A stretch of 64,000 bases of DNA, from positions 25,276,851 to 25,340,850 of the forward strand of contig CM043875.1 of the NCBI GenBank assembly GCA_023846275.1, written 5' to 3'. Positions within the stretch are counted from its first letter, which is position 1; every line of letters begins with the position of its first letter. The stretch comes from Vanilla planifolia (lineage: Eukaryota > Streptophyta > Magnoliopsida > Asparagales > Orchidaceae). Positions 1-12,060 of the stretch are shown in pieces. The notes beneath the pieces are model-generated. The model was given only the letters and a program-made list of their open reading frames with translations. It was not told the origin of the DNA and did no database searches. Both the position numbers and the translations under genes were made by a program.

Positions 1-111
1 CATTAGTTGTAAGATAGAGTTACAAAAAAAATTCACTTTTATATTTTTTATTCTTATGATCTTTTAGATCATTAGTCTTAAACAACCATTTCATCCTTCT
101 TCTATTTTCAT

Positions 112-142
<31 letters not shown>

Positions 143-1099
143 TGCAAGTCACATAAATTAGAATGTTTTGAGATGATTTAATTCCATACAAAACGTTGAT
201 ACCATATTACATTATAGAATAATATTTTAAAAAAATTAACAATTTAACTTTTTTATTTCATAGCTATTAGTTTACTTACATGTTGTCTCTAAGAGGTTTC
301 CTCCATTATCTTGTCCATTCTTTTATCTCTTTCTTACATTTCTTACATAATTATTGTTATATTTCATCACTAATGGTTCTTATTTTATTCTTCAATTTTA
401 AAAATTCATGCACTTGTTTCCTTATTTTCTATGCTTACTTATTTCACAAAACTACATACTTTCTATACCAAAAATACTTACAAAATCTATCACAAACAAT
501 TCCTAAATACCAATAAATTCTATGAAGATTGATTACCCAAAAGATAAACATCATTGAGTTCAATCCCCTCTATTGTACTATATGATTGCTAACAACCAAC
601 TGATCAAACCCTAGGTTAGATTGGCTAATCATTGCTTAATATGTTTCTTAATATTGATCATATTGTCTAATGGTTCTATTGGACATTGCAATCTTCATAT
701 TATTTACTAAATCTCTTATTTAAATAGTTCAAGTTATAAGTTCTAATCATACTATTTGTTGGTTTCAATGGATTATATGAACCTCAAATTTCTTCTAAAT
801 GATTTTATTTCAAATGTTCCAAAATGGTAAACAAAGCCTGATCATTTGATTTGATGAATATTCCTATAGTGCATGATTTTCTTGTGAGCTTAAAGTTTAG
901 TACTACTCAACTAATTATATAATATAATAATTATTACCATAATATTCTTAAGAATTTGTTTGGTTTAAGTCTTTAAAATCATCACACCATTAATTGGCCT
1001 ATTGTATCATTTGATTAGGTTGATTGTATAGTATGATTGACCAAATTGTATAGTACGCCAGACACACTTAGAAAATAAGGAGTTTAGACAGGCAATCCA
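1..1099. other. AT-rich intergenic DNA
   Basis: No gene is recognisable here. A (TA)n tract lies at 112-134. From about 1030 to 1060 there are two matches to the TATAGTATGATT-type motif that recurs in clusters across the window. The only open frame (280-516) is low-complexity Phe/Leu/Tyr sequence, as expected from AT-rich DNA. Confidence 0.5.
112..134. repeat. (TA)n microsatellite
   Basis: About 11 uninterrupted TA units are visible directly in the sequence. Confidence 0.9.
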
Positions 1100-1620
1100 A
1101 AACAACTTCAATCCATTCAACACGAGGCTTCAAAACATACTAAAGAAGAAAAATCTTGAATATAAGCTTATCTTTATCAACTCTAATAATCAAGGAGAGA
1201 TTCGAATTTTTTTCTAAGGTTTCATTTCTTTGTAGCTCCAAAATCTTTTCCATGACAATAGATTGGGCTAAAACCAGTTATGGATTCCATCTTTCCCTCT
1301 CACAATACTTTTTTTGTACTCAATCTATTCTTGAATCCTCTCTCTTCCTCTTGGTTTTCCTCTTACAACTAAAGGTTACACTAAGAAAGATTAGGTTTAA
1401 GTTTTTATATTAATAAAATATTTAATAAAGTATTCCTTTCTTTTCTTTTTCTATTTAAATTTATAATAAATTCAAATGACTTTCAAAAATTATAACAAGT
1501 ATTAGTGTGACTTTCTCATGTTGCGACCTTCATGATGGTATGTTCCAAACTTAGATCTAGCTACTATCACCTTAGCATGCATTTTTAGGCACTAAAAAAT
1601 ATAATAATTCTCATGTCCTA
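1100..1620. repeat. Diverged dispersed repeat (paired with 52640-53110)
   Basis: This segment contains a pyrimidine-rich stretch (about 1300-1360) and the landmark CTTAGCATGC at about 1572. A matching arrangement, with a CT-rich tract and a CTATCGTCTTAGCATGC landmark, occurs at 52640-53110 next to the same kind of ATCATA/TATGAT motif cluster. The two are probably old copies of one LTR-type repeat. Similarity was judged by eye over short anchors only. Confidence 0.35.
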
Positions 1621-1719
1621 ATGATACTTGTATCAAATAAGAAAGCATTTATTCATAATACAATTCATAATTAAGCTTAAACATATAAGAAAAAGGTCCT
1701 TTATGTGGAACAAATAGGT

Positions 1720-2360
1720 TTATATAATATGATAATCTAAGAATGAACATTATTTAGTTAAAGCAAATAAACCTAGAAAAATCATATAGTATGATAGTTA
1801 ATATCACATAATATGATAAAATGAAAAGGATCACAAATTAGTTTATAGATAAAAAACTAATAAAATTATATAATAAGATTATCAAAATCATATAATATGA
1901 TAGTATAAGGACTGTATAATATGATTAACAATAATGTACATTATAGTGTCATATCGAATAGACTAATGCCTCAATTTGTCCAACAATCTGATAAATTGTG
2001 TGAGATATTATATAGCCTTATTGAATAGATTACTACTCTAGTAAGTCGAACAATCTAATAAGTTATGTGATAAATTATATAAAATCATATAATATAAAGA
2101 GTGGAAACTTACAATATGATAAATTTTAAAGTGAAATAATAATGAAGAAACATTTAAGGAAACAATCATATAATATAAATAGAAGAATCATATAGTACGA
2201 GAAGCTACAAAGTATGATAATATTAAAGGATGCTGTGAAGTAGTCAAGGAGGATCATAGAATATAATAATATGGATAGTATAATGTGATGAATGGGTAAA
2301 TAAAAAAAGGGTGAACTAAATGCTTTGATAATATGATATTTCGATTGTATAGTATGATTA
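1720..2360. repeat. Cluster of ATCATATARTATGAT-like near-palindromes
   Basis: About 15 imperfect copies of a 15-bp near-palindrome (for example CATATAGTATGATAG, CATATAATATGATAG, TATAGTATGATTA) occur at irregular 20-60 bp spacing. Similar clusters recur elsewhere in the window, which suggests a component of a dispersed repeat, probably an LTR. The 89-residue minus-strand frame inside it is low complexity and was not taken as a gene. Confidence 0.55.
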
Positions 2361-4669
2361 CTAAGAGATAAAGAGAAGAGAGAAGTATGAAACATATTTA
2401 AGAAAGAAGTTTGAGAGATATTAACAAAGAGAGTACACCATTTATACTCCCTAGCAAGGAATTAAGGCCCTTATAAAAAGTTTATGAAGGAGGTTTATAT
2501 TTATTTGAGATTCAAGTTGAATGAGATACAAAACATCTCTATAAAAATAATTCAATACTAATATAAGTTAGATGAAGTGTGTGGAACTCTAGCCTAAATC
2601 TTTTTTGAGTTTCGTGTCACATTATTTAAGTCTTTTACTTTATAAAGTCATTTTGAAGAACATTTTTTTCAAAGAAATAAAACCTTATCAAACTCATCTT
2701 TGAAACCATTTGCATGCTTGACTTCAAAATCATTTGAAATCCATCAGATTTTTGAAAACCATTTCAAAGCTTTAAAGGAAGAAATTATAAAACTTTTTCT
2801 TTGAGAATCAATGGAAGAAAATTTAAAATATTTTAACATTATTTTTAATAAAATACTATTACAACCATGCCGAAGTACCAACACGTCCATGCTATTGGAA
2901 TACATATAGAAATTAATGAGTTCATACTAAAACAAATGCAAAGTTGTCATAGAAATTACACAATTGATAGTAAAAGAAAACACTACCTCTAAATAAGTAG
3001 TCATGATGCTATCGCTTATTGCTTTTTGGTAGATCCGCATTTTGACTTGAAAGTGTCAAAAAAAAAACAAGTCAAGCCAACAATTACTAACTTTGTGACA
3101 AAAATTTGCACACACACATACACATATAAAACACACACACATATTATAAAAATACAACTTTGGGTCATGATGAGAACCAAAAGTTGGCCTTACCTAGGTT
3201 TAGTACCACATCAATTATTTTTTACTTTCTTTCTTTTAATTTTAAAAAGTCACGAAAAATTTTCTTTACGTTTTTTAAAAACATATAGTAGAAGAAAATT
3301 GAAACTCTTTTCAATAGATCTTTTTAAAATATAATTAATACAAAATAAAATCTTTACATGTAAATGATCACATTAAAAATCCAATATGCTTTGAAAAATA
3401 TTTATTGATAAGGGAAATCATTTAAACATTAAAATGTTAAAGATATTTAAAACATAATTATCTATACAACTTTAAACAAGTATTAATCAATGTCATGACT
3501 AACAATTCTAATACATGTTTTTCTCTCAAATAAAATCAATGCTATAAGCAACTCATCTAATGACATTAAAGCATCTTTTAGATCATATCAAAATATGTTA
3601 GCCCTTAATGCTCCCTAATAGCCACATGGTGTGCCTCATTTTGACTTGAAAGTATATAAGGATTGACTAAGGACAATACTATTTCATAAATGATTTGGCA
3701 TGTTAAAGAACTAATTATTCTAATATAAACAACCCAGATGAATAACTCCTTTATCTCATATTCAAAATTATTATTCAAAAAAGGTAGTCGGCACTTTGGA
3801 TAACCTATCATTTTATTATCATTTCAATTTTGTGTTCCCTCCCTTTACCACACCCTTTTCATTTTTCTTTTTATTCTTCTTTTTCACTTTTCACAATTAT
3901 ATCTTTCTTTTTTCTTTGATGCTACTATCACAAGTAATAATCTTACTTTTCTTTTATGGGAACATTATCACACTAGTATGAAAATAGATGAAGTTTGTGA
4001 ATAAAGCTACACAATATATCATGCCACATGTGGCGATCAACATGTTATCAAAACTTTGTAGTTCAAAGGAAATCAATCATTCATAAGGATTTCTTTTAGG
4101 TTCATCTTCTAAAATTTTATATTTCTAATAAGTTTTTTTAATGTATCAAACATCAACTCATAAACACAACTTGTTATTTTTGTCATTTTTCATTATCATT
4201 TTGGGGCCTTTATCCATTAATATATCAAACATCAAAGAATATACACATAGTACTAGATTGTCTACCTCTTTATTTTCATATAGTAGTCTATTTTCATGAT
4301 TTCTCCTTTAAATATTAGGTGCTATAATCAAGATCTCCATGGTTTTGTCTTTACATTGTGTTTGAACCTTTCTAGATTCCCTCTAACTCTTGTAGATACC
4401 TCTTCCTTTTATTTCCTCATTCTATTACACTTTACGAAGCTAAATGCTTAAGTTTTTCCAAAAAATTCTTCTCATGTTTGACGTCACTCTCTTTTATTTG
4501 TAGCCAAAGTCTACATTCATTTCCAAGTTATTCACATTCTCCCAATGACCATGTTCTTTCAATTGAGTACCTACTTAGTTTTTCTTAACTCTGATGGTTT
4601 CTTATTTGTTGGATTATCCTAATGATGATTTGCTTAGTCGTTTACCATTCTTATTTTAAAAATGTTTGG
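2361..4669. other. Intergenic AT-rich DNA, no gene seen
   Basis: A CA-rich microsatellite lies at about 3107-3140 and a long pyrimidine-rich (T/C) stretch at about 3825-3920. Short open frames here (3026-3334, 3605-3811, 3796-3981) show low-complexity composition and no recognisable domain. Confidence 0.4.
3107..3140. repeat. Imperfect (CA)n microsatellite
   Basis: Runs of CACACACA are interrupted by TATA-like bases, in two blocks. Confidence 0.8.
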
Positions 4670-5304
4670 TTATATAATGTCATACTATAACATCTATTCA
4701 CTTTCATACCATATGATATTTGTATTTACATTAATCTATCATTAATTCTATTAGTCATACTTATTTAATGCCTAAATCATACTGTTGTGATACATTTTAT
4801 TGTGCATTCATTTTATGTAATAACAAATGATGTTTATGTATATCACTCCTCTAACTTGATCAAACTTATATGATAGCCTTAGTTTTATTTGTATGATACT
4901 TTTTTATTCATTTAGCTCAATTATTCTAATGAAAGTATACTATATAATATCCTTGATCAGAATTAACTAATCTGTATCCTTTGCTTTATAAATGTATTAT
5001 ACTTATATAATTATTCTAATTATATTATATAATACATTATTTGCTACTCATCTTATCTTAGTTAAAATCCATTTCTTCCTTGATCATTCTAGTATGATAT
5101 TTGACATCATACTTTACGTTTCAAATCTTCACTCTCTTTCTCTCTCTCTCCATTAAACTCATCTTACCCCTTGTGGTGACGTATTATACAACACTTGATT
5201 GTATTAATACCATGTTTAAAATTGTAATATATGTTCTTTAATTTATTTTGTTTAACTACACATTCTATCATATTGTATAATTCTCTTAATCATATTGTAT
5301 GAAG
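4670..5304. repeat. Cluster of ATCATATARTATGAT-like near-palindromes
   Basis: Many variants of ATCATA/TATGAT (CATATGATATTTG, AGTATGATATTTG, ATCATATTGTATGA) are scattered over about 630 bp, with a short (CT)n tract at about 5134-5148. A cluster beside a CT-rich tract is also seen at 51900-52850, so both may belong to the same LTR-like family. Confidence 0.5.
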
Positions 5305-6812
5305 ACCTTATAAAAATTTAGATTTTTATAACAATATTTATAAAAAGTTCCTAATAACTCTAAAGTCAATTTACTAAAAAATATTTTTATTTTATAATTT
5401 TGGATATTATAATGTTGTTGCATGCTTTGTTAGTTACAAGCATATCAATAAGCAAGTGAACAAATAAAGTAATTCTCATGTTGAAATTTAATTTTTAAAT
5501 ATGAAAAGTTGAGTAGTTATTTAAAATGTTGACTATCATTTTGGAATAATGTGTTTTTGAAAATAAGTCTAATTTGTTATGAAAAAGAGCCTCTCTTAAG
5601 CCAATTTTAAAATGAGATAAAAAAAAATAAAAGACATAAAATTTGATACGTTTTTTACATTGCTTGTACACAAGACATGTTTAGTTTTATGTTTTTAATT
5701 AACCAAGCATAGAACATGACATGACATCCTAAATTATAAAATACAATGTTTCTTTTATGTATTCTTAATTTGGTTTATCCTTATCTTTTTGTTTTTCTTT
5801 TGTAAATGTTATGAAAATTTACATCATTATATAACATGCTGAAATTTAATATGTAAATAAATCATCACATATATGATGTTCTTAAATAAAGCAATTTTCA
5901 TGTTACAACAAGCTTTGACAAGATAACAAGCAAACATAAAAATATTTTAATATTAAGTTGATTGATTAAATTGTTTATTCTAATGAGATTAATAAGTTTT
6001 AAAACATTGCTATATATATCTTATACATATAAATATAAGTTTTTCTATCTTAAAAGGTTTTAGTAATCATCACATCTTGAAATAGAACCTCAAAATGTGC
6101 AAAATTTCATTCCTAGTTGCTACAATATTGCCAATACCAGCATAGGTTTCTCTTAAAATTTGGATCTCCTTTTCTTAATTTTCGTGTTTCAGCCAAAATG
6201 CTTTAGAATCACCTACTCTCACTCTTCCCCATTTTTTAGGCTCTTAGCCAAAGCTAATTTTCTCCTAATTTTGTTAAAGATATAGTAGCCAAAAATTTTC
6301 TTGAAAATTCTAGATAATTAAAGATAATTATAAAAATTAATTTTTCTTATGTTTGAAATGCTAAAATTCCTTCATTCTTATAAGATCTCTAATGAACTTT
6401 GAGATTATGATTTTATGTTTAATTTAAGTACTCAATAATTAAAATTTTTAAATTATTATATAATTATTTGTCTCAATTTTTAGGATGTTACAAAATGGAA
6501 GGAAGATGAATTATAAAAGTGCTTATAGAATAGTAATTCATAAAATTTTTGGAGACACATATGTTTATGAAGTAATGTATGATTTAATAAAGGAGAATAT
6601 TTCAAATTTTATACTTTGTTATGCAAATCATATAATTTTGAATACTAAAACATAGAATACAAGATAATCTGTAAGGTGGCTGCAGGGATCCAAAAGATGA
6701 AGAGCTAGAACATGTTAAGGAGAAAGGTATCAAACCTCACGAATATAAATATAAAAGAATGTTATGCTAAATCAATATGAAAGGAGTTTAAGAACTAATC
6801 AAGAAATGGTTA
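5305..6812. other. AT-rich DNA with a possible antisense LTR end
   Basis: No gene is seen. The reverse complement at 6481-6492 reads TGTAACATCCTA, which resembles the conserved first bases of many plant Ty3/gypsy LTRs and the start of the relic LTR at 59558. It may mark the edge of a decayed LTR running leftwards. No matching partner end or target duplication was found, so this is tentative. Confidence 0.3.
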
Positions 6813-7740
6813 TTGGAGCAATTCCTAAGACTTCAACCACCACACTTAGGAGACAACATGACTCTATTCCAAATTGAAGTTTGGTTGAAAAGGATTGATA
6901 TGCTATTTGACAACATGACATATGACGATCAGAAGGGGGTACAGCTAATAATATTAGTATTGCATAGTAATATTAGACAATTTTCAAGAGACTAGAGAAG
7001 GAAATTAATCAAAGACTGAGCAAAATAAAAAATGTCATGACCAAGGTTCCATCAAGAATTTTTAGAATGACATATTCTGTAATTTTTTAGGAAGAAAATG
7101 CAAGATAACTTATATTGAACTAGTAGAACCTAATAATAAATGAGCATGAGAAGAAATTCTTAGGTTCATAAGGTATGATCCAGAGTTGGTAGTCATAGAA
7201 AAATAGATATGTTATATTTTTGAAATGGGATTGAGAGATACAAAAAAGAATATGTTGGCACCAATAGAATTTTAGTTTATAAGAAATTAGTTAAAGTTTT
7301 TTAAAATGATAGAATAGGACCTTAGTATAACAAAAGTAAAATAGAGTAATAAATAAGAGAAAAGATAATTTTTCTTCATATGAAAGCAACAAAGTTAAAA
7401 AGATGAACGCTTAATCTCCAATGAATGAATCATAGAAAGCTTCTCAATACCTAATTTGTAAAAAAATTCATAACAAATAATGTTGGAAAAAGGGTTTTAA
7501 AAGCTTTAACTATGAAAACCATGGACATTAGGCTAGGAATTGTCCAAAAGAGCAAAGAAAATTAGAAAGAGAAAGGAATGGGAGAGAAATTTTATAATGA
7601 GAATCCTTCTTAGAGACAAACAAAATCATCAAATATGAAAGAGAAGAATCTAGCACAAACTCAACAACCACCAATAGTTTAACATCATATTTATGCCTTA
7701 CACTAGAATGAAAGTGACTTCACAAAAGTGTGAGCAAATG
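6813..7740 (+). pseudogene. Decayed Ty3/gypsy gag gene
   Basis: The first 60 codons (6813-6995) read FLRLQPPHLGD, then VWLKRIDMLFDNM and YDDQKGVQL, matching the start of a retrotransposon Gag domain (Phe-Leu-x-Leu-x-Pro-Pro, then a Trp-Leu...Ile...Phe helix). Further pieces in other frames and broken by stops include GLRDTKKNMLAPIEF near 7230 and a ruined CCHC knuckle at about 7505-7550. That knuckle keeps the Gly-His and the final Asn-Cys-Pro-Lys but has lost the first two cysteines. No protease or reverse transcriptase follows. LTR-like DNA begins almost at once. This is a fossil of a structural gene, not a functional one. Gag identity is fairly secure; its clade is not. Confidence 0.6.
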
Positions 7741-7759
7741 TTTTAATAACTATTTGAGA

Positions 7760-9990
7760 ATTTTAAATTATTAAATGTTTATATTAATGAAAGATAATAA
7801 GATTGATTTGTCATATTTAGGAAGGATTTGTATCATCAAAAATGTGAAAAAAATTATATTAAAATAATTTTTAATTATTTGGATTTTATGAAAATTTTTG
7901 AAAATATTTATTAAGTATAATTTTTTCCAAAATATTGTATGTTACTTTAAGTAAATAAGACACCTCAAAAGAAGGAGGTGAGTTGAGAAACTAAGCTTAC
8001 AAATTTTTGAAAAATATATGACTCCACGTTGGTGGGAATATGAAGTTTTTAATAATTAAAATGAAGGAATTAAAATTTATAGATATTTATTTATGAGCTT
8101 AAAAAATATATGAAAATTCATTGAAATACTTAGTAAACCCAAAACAACTTTAAAAAATTATTGAGCCATCTAATATTAAATTATAAGTTTAATTAAATTT
8201 TCTTGACACAAAAAGAATGCAAGACTATGTTGGAATTAAAAGTCAAAGGGAGTCTAAAAATAATAATATTTAAATATGTTAAGTTTATAAAATTATTAAA
8301 ATACTAAATTCTACCAAAAAATGAAATTTGGTGAAGAAGTGATCTCATTAAGATGAATTAAATAAAATAAATTGATGAATTTTTAAAGATTGAATTAATT
8401 AGAAAATTACAAGTAATATTAAAATTTTTCTAAGTTTTAATTTTGTTAGGAATTTAATAATTCTTAAAATCCCTAAATTTCCTAAACCATAGTAGTGAAT
8501 GATAGAGGAAAACCATCAAAGAGCATACTTGAATCGATAATAAACTATTGGATTCTAATGGATAAAATGTAAGGAGGCTTTCAAACAGAGCTACAACTAT
8601 TAGTACGACAATGGAGTTCAAGAAGGGCATTCAACACCAAGTGATGTACTTAAAGAAACAAGAATTCAACCATGCAAAAATTTGGAAATTTGGGAGAAGA
8701 ATTGGTTTAGATGTTAGCTTTAGAATAAAGGATAGTATAAGAAGGTGTTCCAAGGCATTTTGATCAACTAAATTGAGGAAATTGAGAGAAATAAATCTAG
8801 ATTTTTGGGGAAAATATTGTTGGTATTGTAGAACTTGAGAAGAGAAAGTGAAGAAATTTTTGTATTTTTTTACAATATGATTCATGGTTAAATCACTACA
8901 TATAAAAAAGAGATAAGCTTTGTTTCATGAGTGAATGTGCCTAATATATTGTTGAAATGATAGCTTAGAGACCATCTTAGGAAAGATTTGTAATTTGAAT
9001 AAATTTGAGTATTTTTGCTTTTGCTTGCATTGATATGAAATGCATTATTGTTAAAACATGATATAGAGATGTTAATTGTTCTAATATTAATGTTGTTAGA
9101 ACATGCATTAATTTAATTTATATTTATTTAAAAGAAAAAGAAAAAATATTGCTTAATTAACTACTTAAATTGAAGAAATAATATAATAAAGTGATAGAAT
9201 AAGAACAATAGTAGGTTAGAGATGATTTGAAATTTGAAATAACAATGATTATTTTAAAGAGGCTAACCTACTATTTGGATTAATATGTCCTTAAAAGTAG
9301 GTAACTTGTTATCTAGATTAAAATGTATTTAGAAATAAGGCTATTATTTGAAATAAGTTGTCACTAGAAATAGTGCCAATAGAGATATTGTTAAGACTAT
9401 TTAATGTAATATATTCTAGATCTATCTAATTTGATTTGATATATGTTAAGAAAGGTTAACACTAGATCTATCATAAAGTGAAAAATAAAATGAGAAAAGA
9501 TATATGAAATAAAGTTAAAAGAAGTTTATATTTTAAAAGAGAAGAATGGTTTTTAAAAGAACTCAAAAGAAAAGATAACATATATTTTATTTATTTATAT
9601 GCTTATTATCTGAAATAAACCCAACATGTGATATTACCTAAATATGTTTCTTTCATATTCATATTACATAGTTTTTTTTTTCACTAAGTTGGTTATGATT
9701 AGCTCATTTTGCTTTAGTCCTAACACCTTCAGGTCATGACGAGACTCATTATGGGACTATAGAGAAGTAGTGAGTGTTATTGTCAACAGTACTTATCATA
9801 AAGATTGTGTTTCTTTTACTACTAATTGTACATGTGCTATGTCAACATGTTTTCTTTAGTTTAGTAGATAGACATATGTTAGCACTTCATTTCATTTGTG
9901 TTATTTGAAATTTGATTTTAAAAAAGATGTGTGCCATTGTTTTTAAAAAATTTTGTTTCTCAAAGAAAAAATTTTATCCTTGTTTCTTTA
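7760..9990 (+). repeat. LTR-like repeat, copy A
   Basis: Landmarks in this block recur in the same order in the adjacent block (10060-12060). They are ATTAAAAGTC near 8237, an AGGAAAGATTT segment near 8980, AACTTGTTATC near 9304, an AGAGATATTGTTAA segment near 9380 and a TTAGCTCATTTTG segment near 9700. The block follows directly on the gag fossil, so it is most easily read as the remnant of a long terminal repeat. It is strongly diverged and without gene content. The 84-residue minus-strand frame at 8631-8885 is not supported as a gene. Confidence 0.4.
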
Positions 9991-10589
9991 AAAATTACTA
10001 TTCCATATCGAGATAAATTTATTAAAGATAGTTAGAATATTATGAAAATTTATGAGGACTTTTAACTTAAAAAGTTTTGCTTAATGAATTGTTTTTGTCA
10101 AAAAAGAGGTGCAAAGGATATGAAATTAAAAGTCGAAGAAGATTTAAAGAAAATTATGAATAATAATTTTTAAAGATTTTAAGTATAGAAAAATAATAAA
10201 TACTAAATGACACTTAAAAAAGAAAACATTTAGCCAAAGGGTAGCTTGTTAAAAAAAATTAGACAAAATGAAGAAATATTAAAAATTTTTAAGTTTAATT
10301 AAATAGGATTGTAATAATCCTAAAATTAGAATTTTTTTAACTTAATGCATGTGATAGAAGAACTGACCCCATGAAAGAAAAAATGATAATAAACTCATTA
10401 GATTTCACAGGGCAACAAGAAGAGGAGATGTCTATATGAAGGATTGCAATAATTTGTAGAGAGATGAGAGTGAAAAACATGAGATTTGTATAAAAGGGAA
10501 GTTGCAGTTGGTGAGGTGGGATTTTTGAGAAATTTGGAAGAAGAAAGACCTCAACCAAGAGCTTGGAAAGACTTAGACAGAGACAGAAA

Positions 10590-10592
<3 letters not shown>

Positions 10593-10627
<35 letters not shown>
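10593..10627. repeat. (AG)n microsatellite
   Basis: About 17 AG units are visible. The overlapping open frame at 10486-10668 is an artefact of this tract (Glu-Arg repeats). Confidence 0.9.
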
Positions 10628-10629
<2 letters not shown>

Positions 10630-11183
10630 GTGTTGCCTAGGTGCAAAAAGGTATTCATTAGAAATTGAGAAAGTAATTGAAAGAGTTAGGAGAAGGTACT
10701 ATTGTCGGTGTTGTAGCAACTTTATAGCGATCAAGAACAAGGAAAATTATGCATTTTGAGATCCATTATATGGCTTGATTAATTCAATAAAAAAGAGGTG
10801 GGCAAGCTTTGTATCATGGGGAATATGAATGATGTATTGTTAAAGTAATCACTTAGAGATCAAGTTAGGAAAGATTTACATTATGGATACTTGACGAATG
10901 ATTAATATTGCTTGTAATGCTATGACATGCTATGCTATGTGATCACAAATTAATGTTGTTGGTTTTTTATGGAATGCTTTTATTTCTTATTGACTTGAAT
11001 TGAAATGAAAATGAAAATAAAACTAAGAACAAAGGTTAGAAAGATAAGGTTAGGTATAAATTTGAAAAGTAAACAAAAGATGATTATTTCAAGAGGATAA
11101 TTTGTTATTTAGAATAATATATTTTTGGGTTTACGTAACTTGTTATCCAAAATAATATTTTTCTCAAAGTAGAGCCACTATTT

Positions 11184-11590
11184 AGAACAATATCTTTCTA
11201 AAAGTTGTGCCGAAAGAGATATCATTAACATTGCTCAAAACAATATGTTTGAGATATACCTAACTTTTTTTGATAAATTTTAAAAGGCTTAGCCTTAGAT
11301 CCAAGTAATATTGAAAAACAAAATGCGAAAAAATATGTGAAAAAAGTTAAGAAAACATTCATAAGATTTCTTAAAAGAGAATGTTGAGCTAGAACAATAT
11401 GTTTCTAAAAGCTGTGCCACATATCATTAATATTGCTCAAAACAATATGTTTGAGATATACCTAACTTTTTTTGGTAAATTTTAAAAGGCTTAGCCTTAG
11501 TCCAACTAATATTGAAAAACAAAATGCGAAAAATATGTGAAAAAAGTTAAGAAAACATTCATAAGATTTCTTAAAAGAGAAAGTTGAGCT
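11184..11590. repeat. Tandem duplication of about 200 bp
   Basis: Copy 1 is 11184-11390 (207 bp) and copy 2 is 11391-11590 (200 bp). Both begin AGAACAATAT and end TTGAGCT. They differ by scattered substitutions and a few short deletions, for example loss of part of GCCGAAAGAGATATC in copy 2. They are far more alike than the surrounding A and B repeat blocks, so the duplication is younger than those blocks. Confidence 0.9.
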
Positions 11591-12060
11591 TTTAAATAAA
11601 TTAAAAGGAAGGATAAGGTCTTTTATTGTTCATATTTTTATTATATGATATAGACTAAATTGATTGTTTTATATTCATATTGATTAGTTTGCCACTAAAC
11701 TAGTGATTATTGGCTCAACTTATTTTATTCTCTAACATTTCAGATTACACTTATTTTAATAATCTAACTTATTTTGATATATGTTAGATCTATCATAATT
11801 AATAATTATGATACTATTTTGATAATATAACTTATTTAATTAATTGAATGACAGATTTAGCATGCAACGTTATCCAAAACTATTTGTTTATTTTCAAGTT
11901 ACACTTTTTATGCCATCGGACGAATGATAATTGGCTCAGCTTGTTTTAATGACTTAACATTCCATATTAGGATGAGATATAACACCAAATTCTAAGCGAA
12001 TAGTGAGAATGACAACTCATGGTCTAATTATATAACAGTTTTTTATCTTTATTATCATGT

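Larger units (their letters stand above)
10060..12060 (+). repeat. LTR-like repeat, copy B
   Basis: This is the second copy of the landmarks described for the block at 7760-9990, in the same order. It includes the matching ATTAAAAGTC (about 10125), AGGAAAGATTT (about 10868), AACTTGTTATCC (about 11147) and GATTATTGGCTCA (about 11704) segments. It also carries an (AG)n tract and a recent internal tandem duplication. A short part near its end (around 11700-11760) is repeated again near 11925-11975. Confidence 0.4.

Noticed and set aside
2126..2395. 89-residue minus-strand hydrophobic frame considered as a membrane protein
   Set aside because: It is composed of translated ATCATA/TATGAT motif copies, a low-complexity product of the repeat cluster.
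10486..10668. 60-residue frame with a Glu-Arg repeat
   Set aside because: It is a translation of the (AG)n microsatellite.
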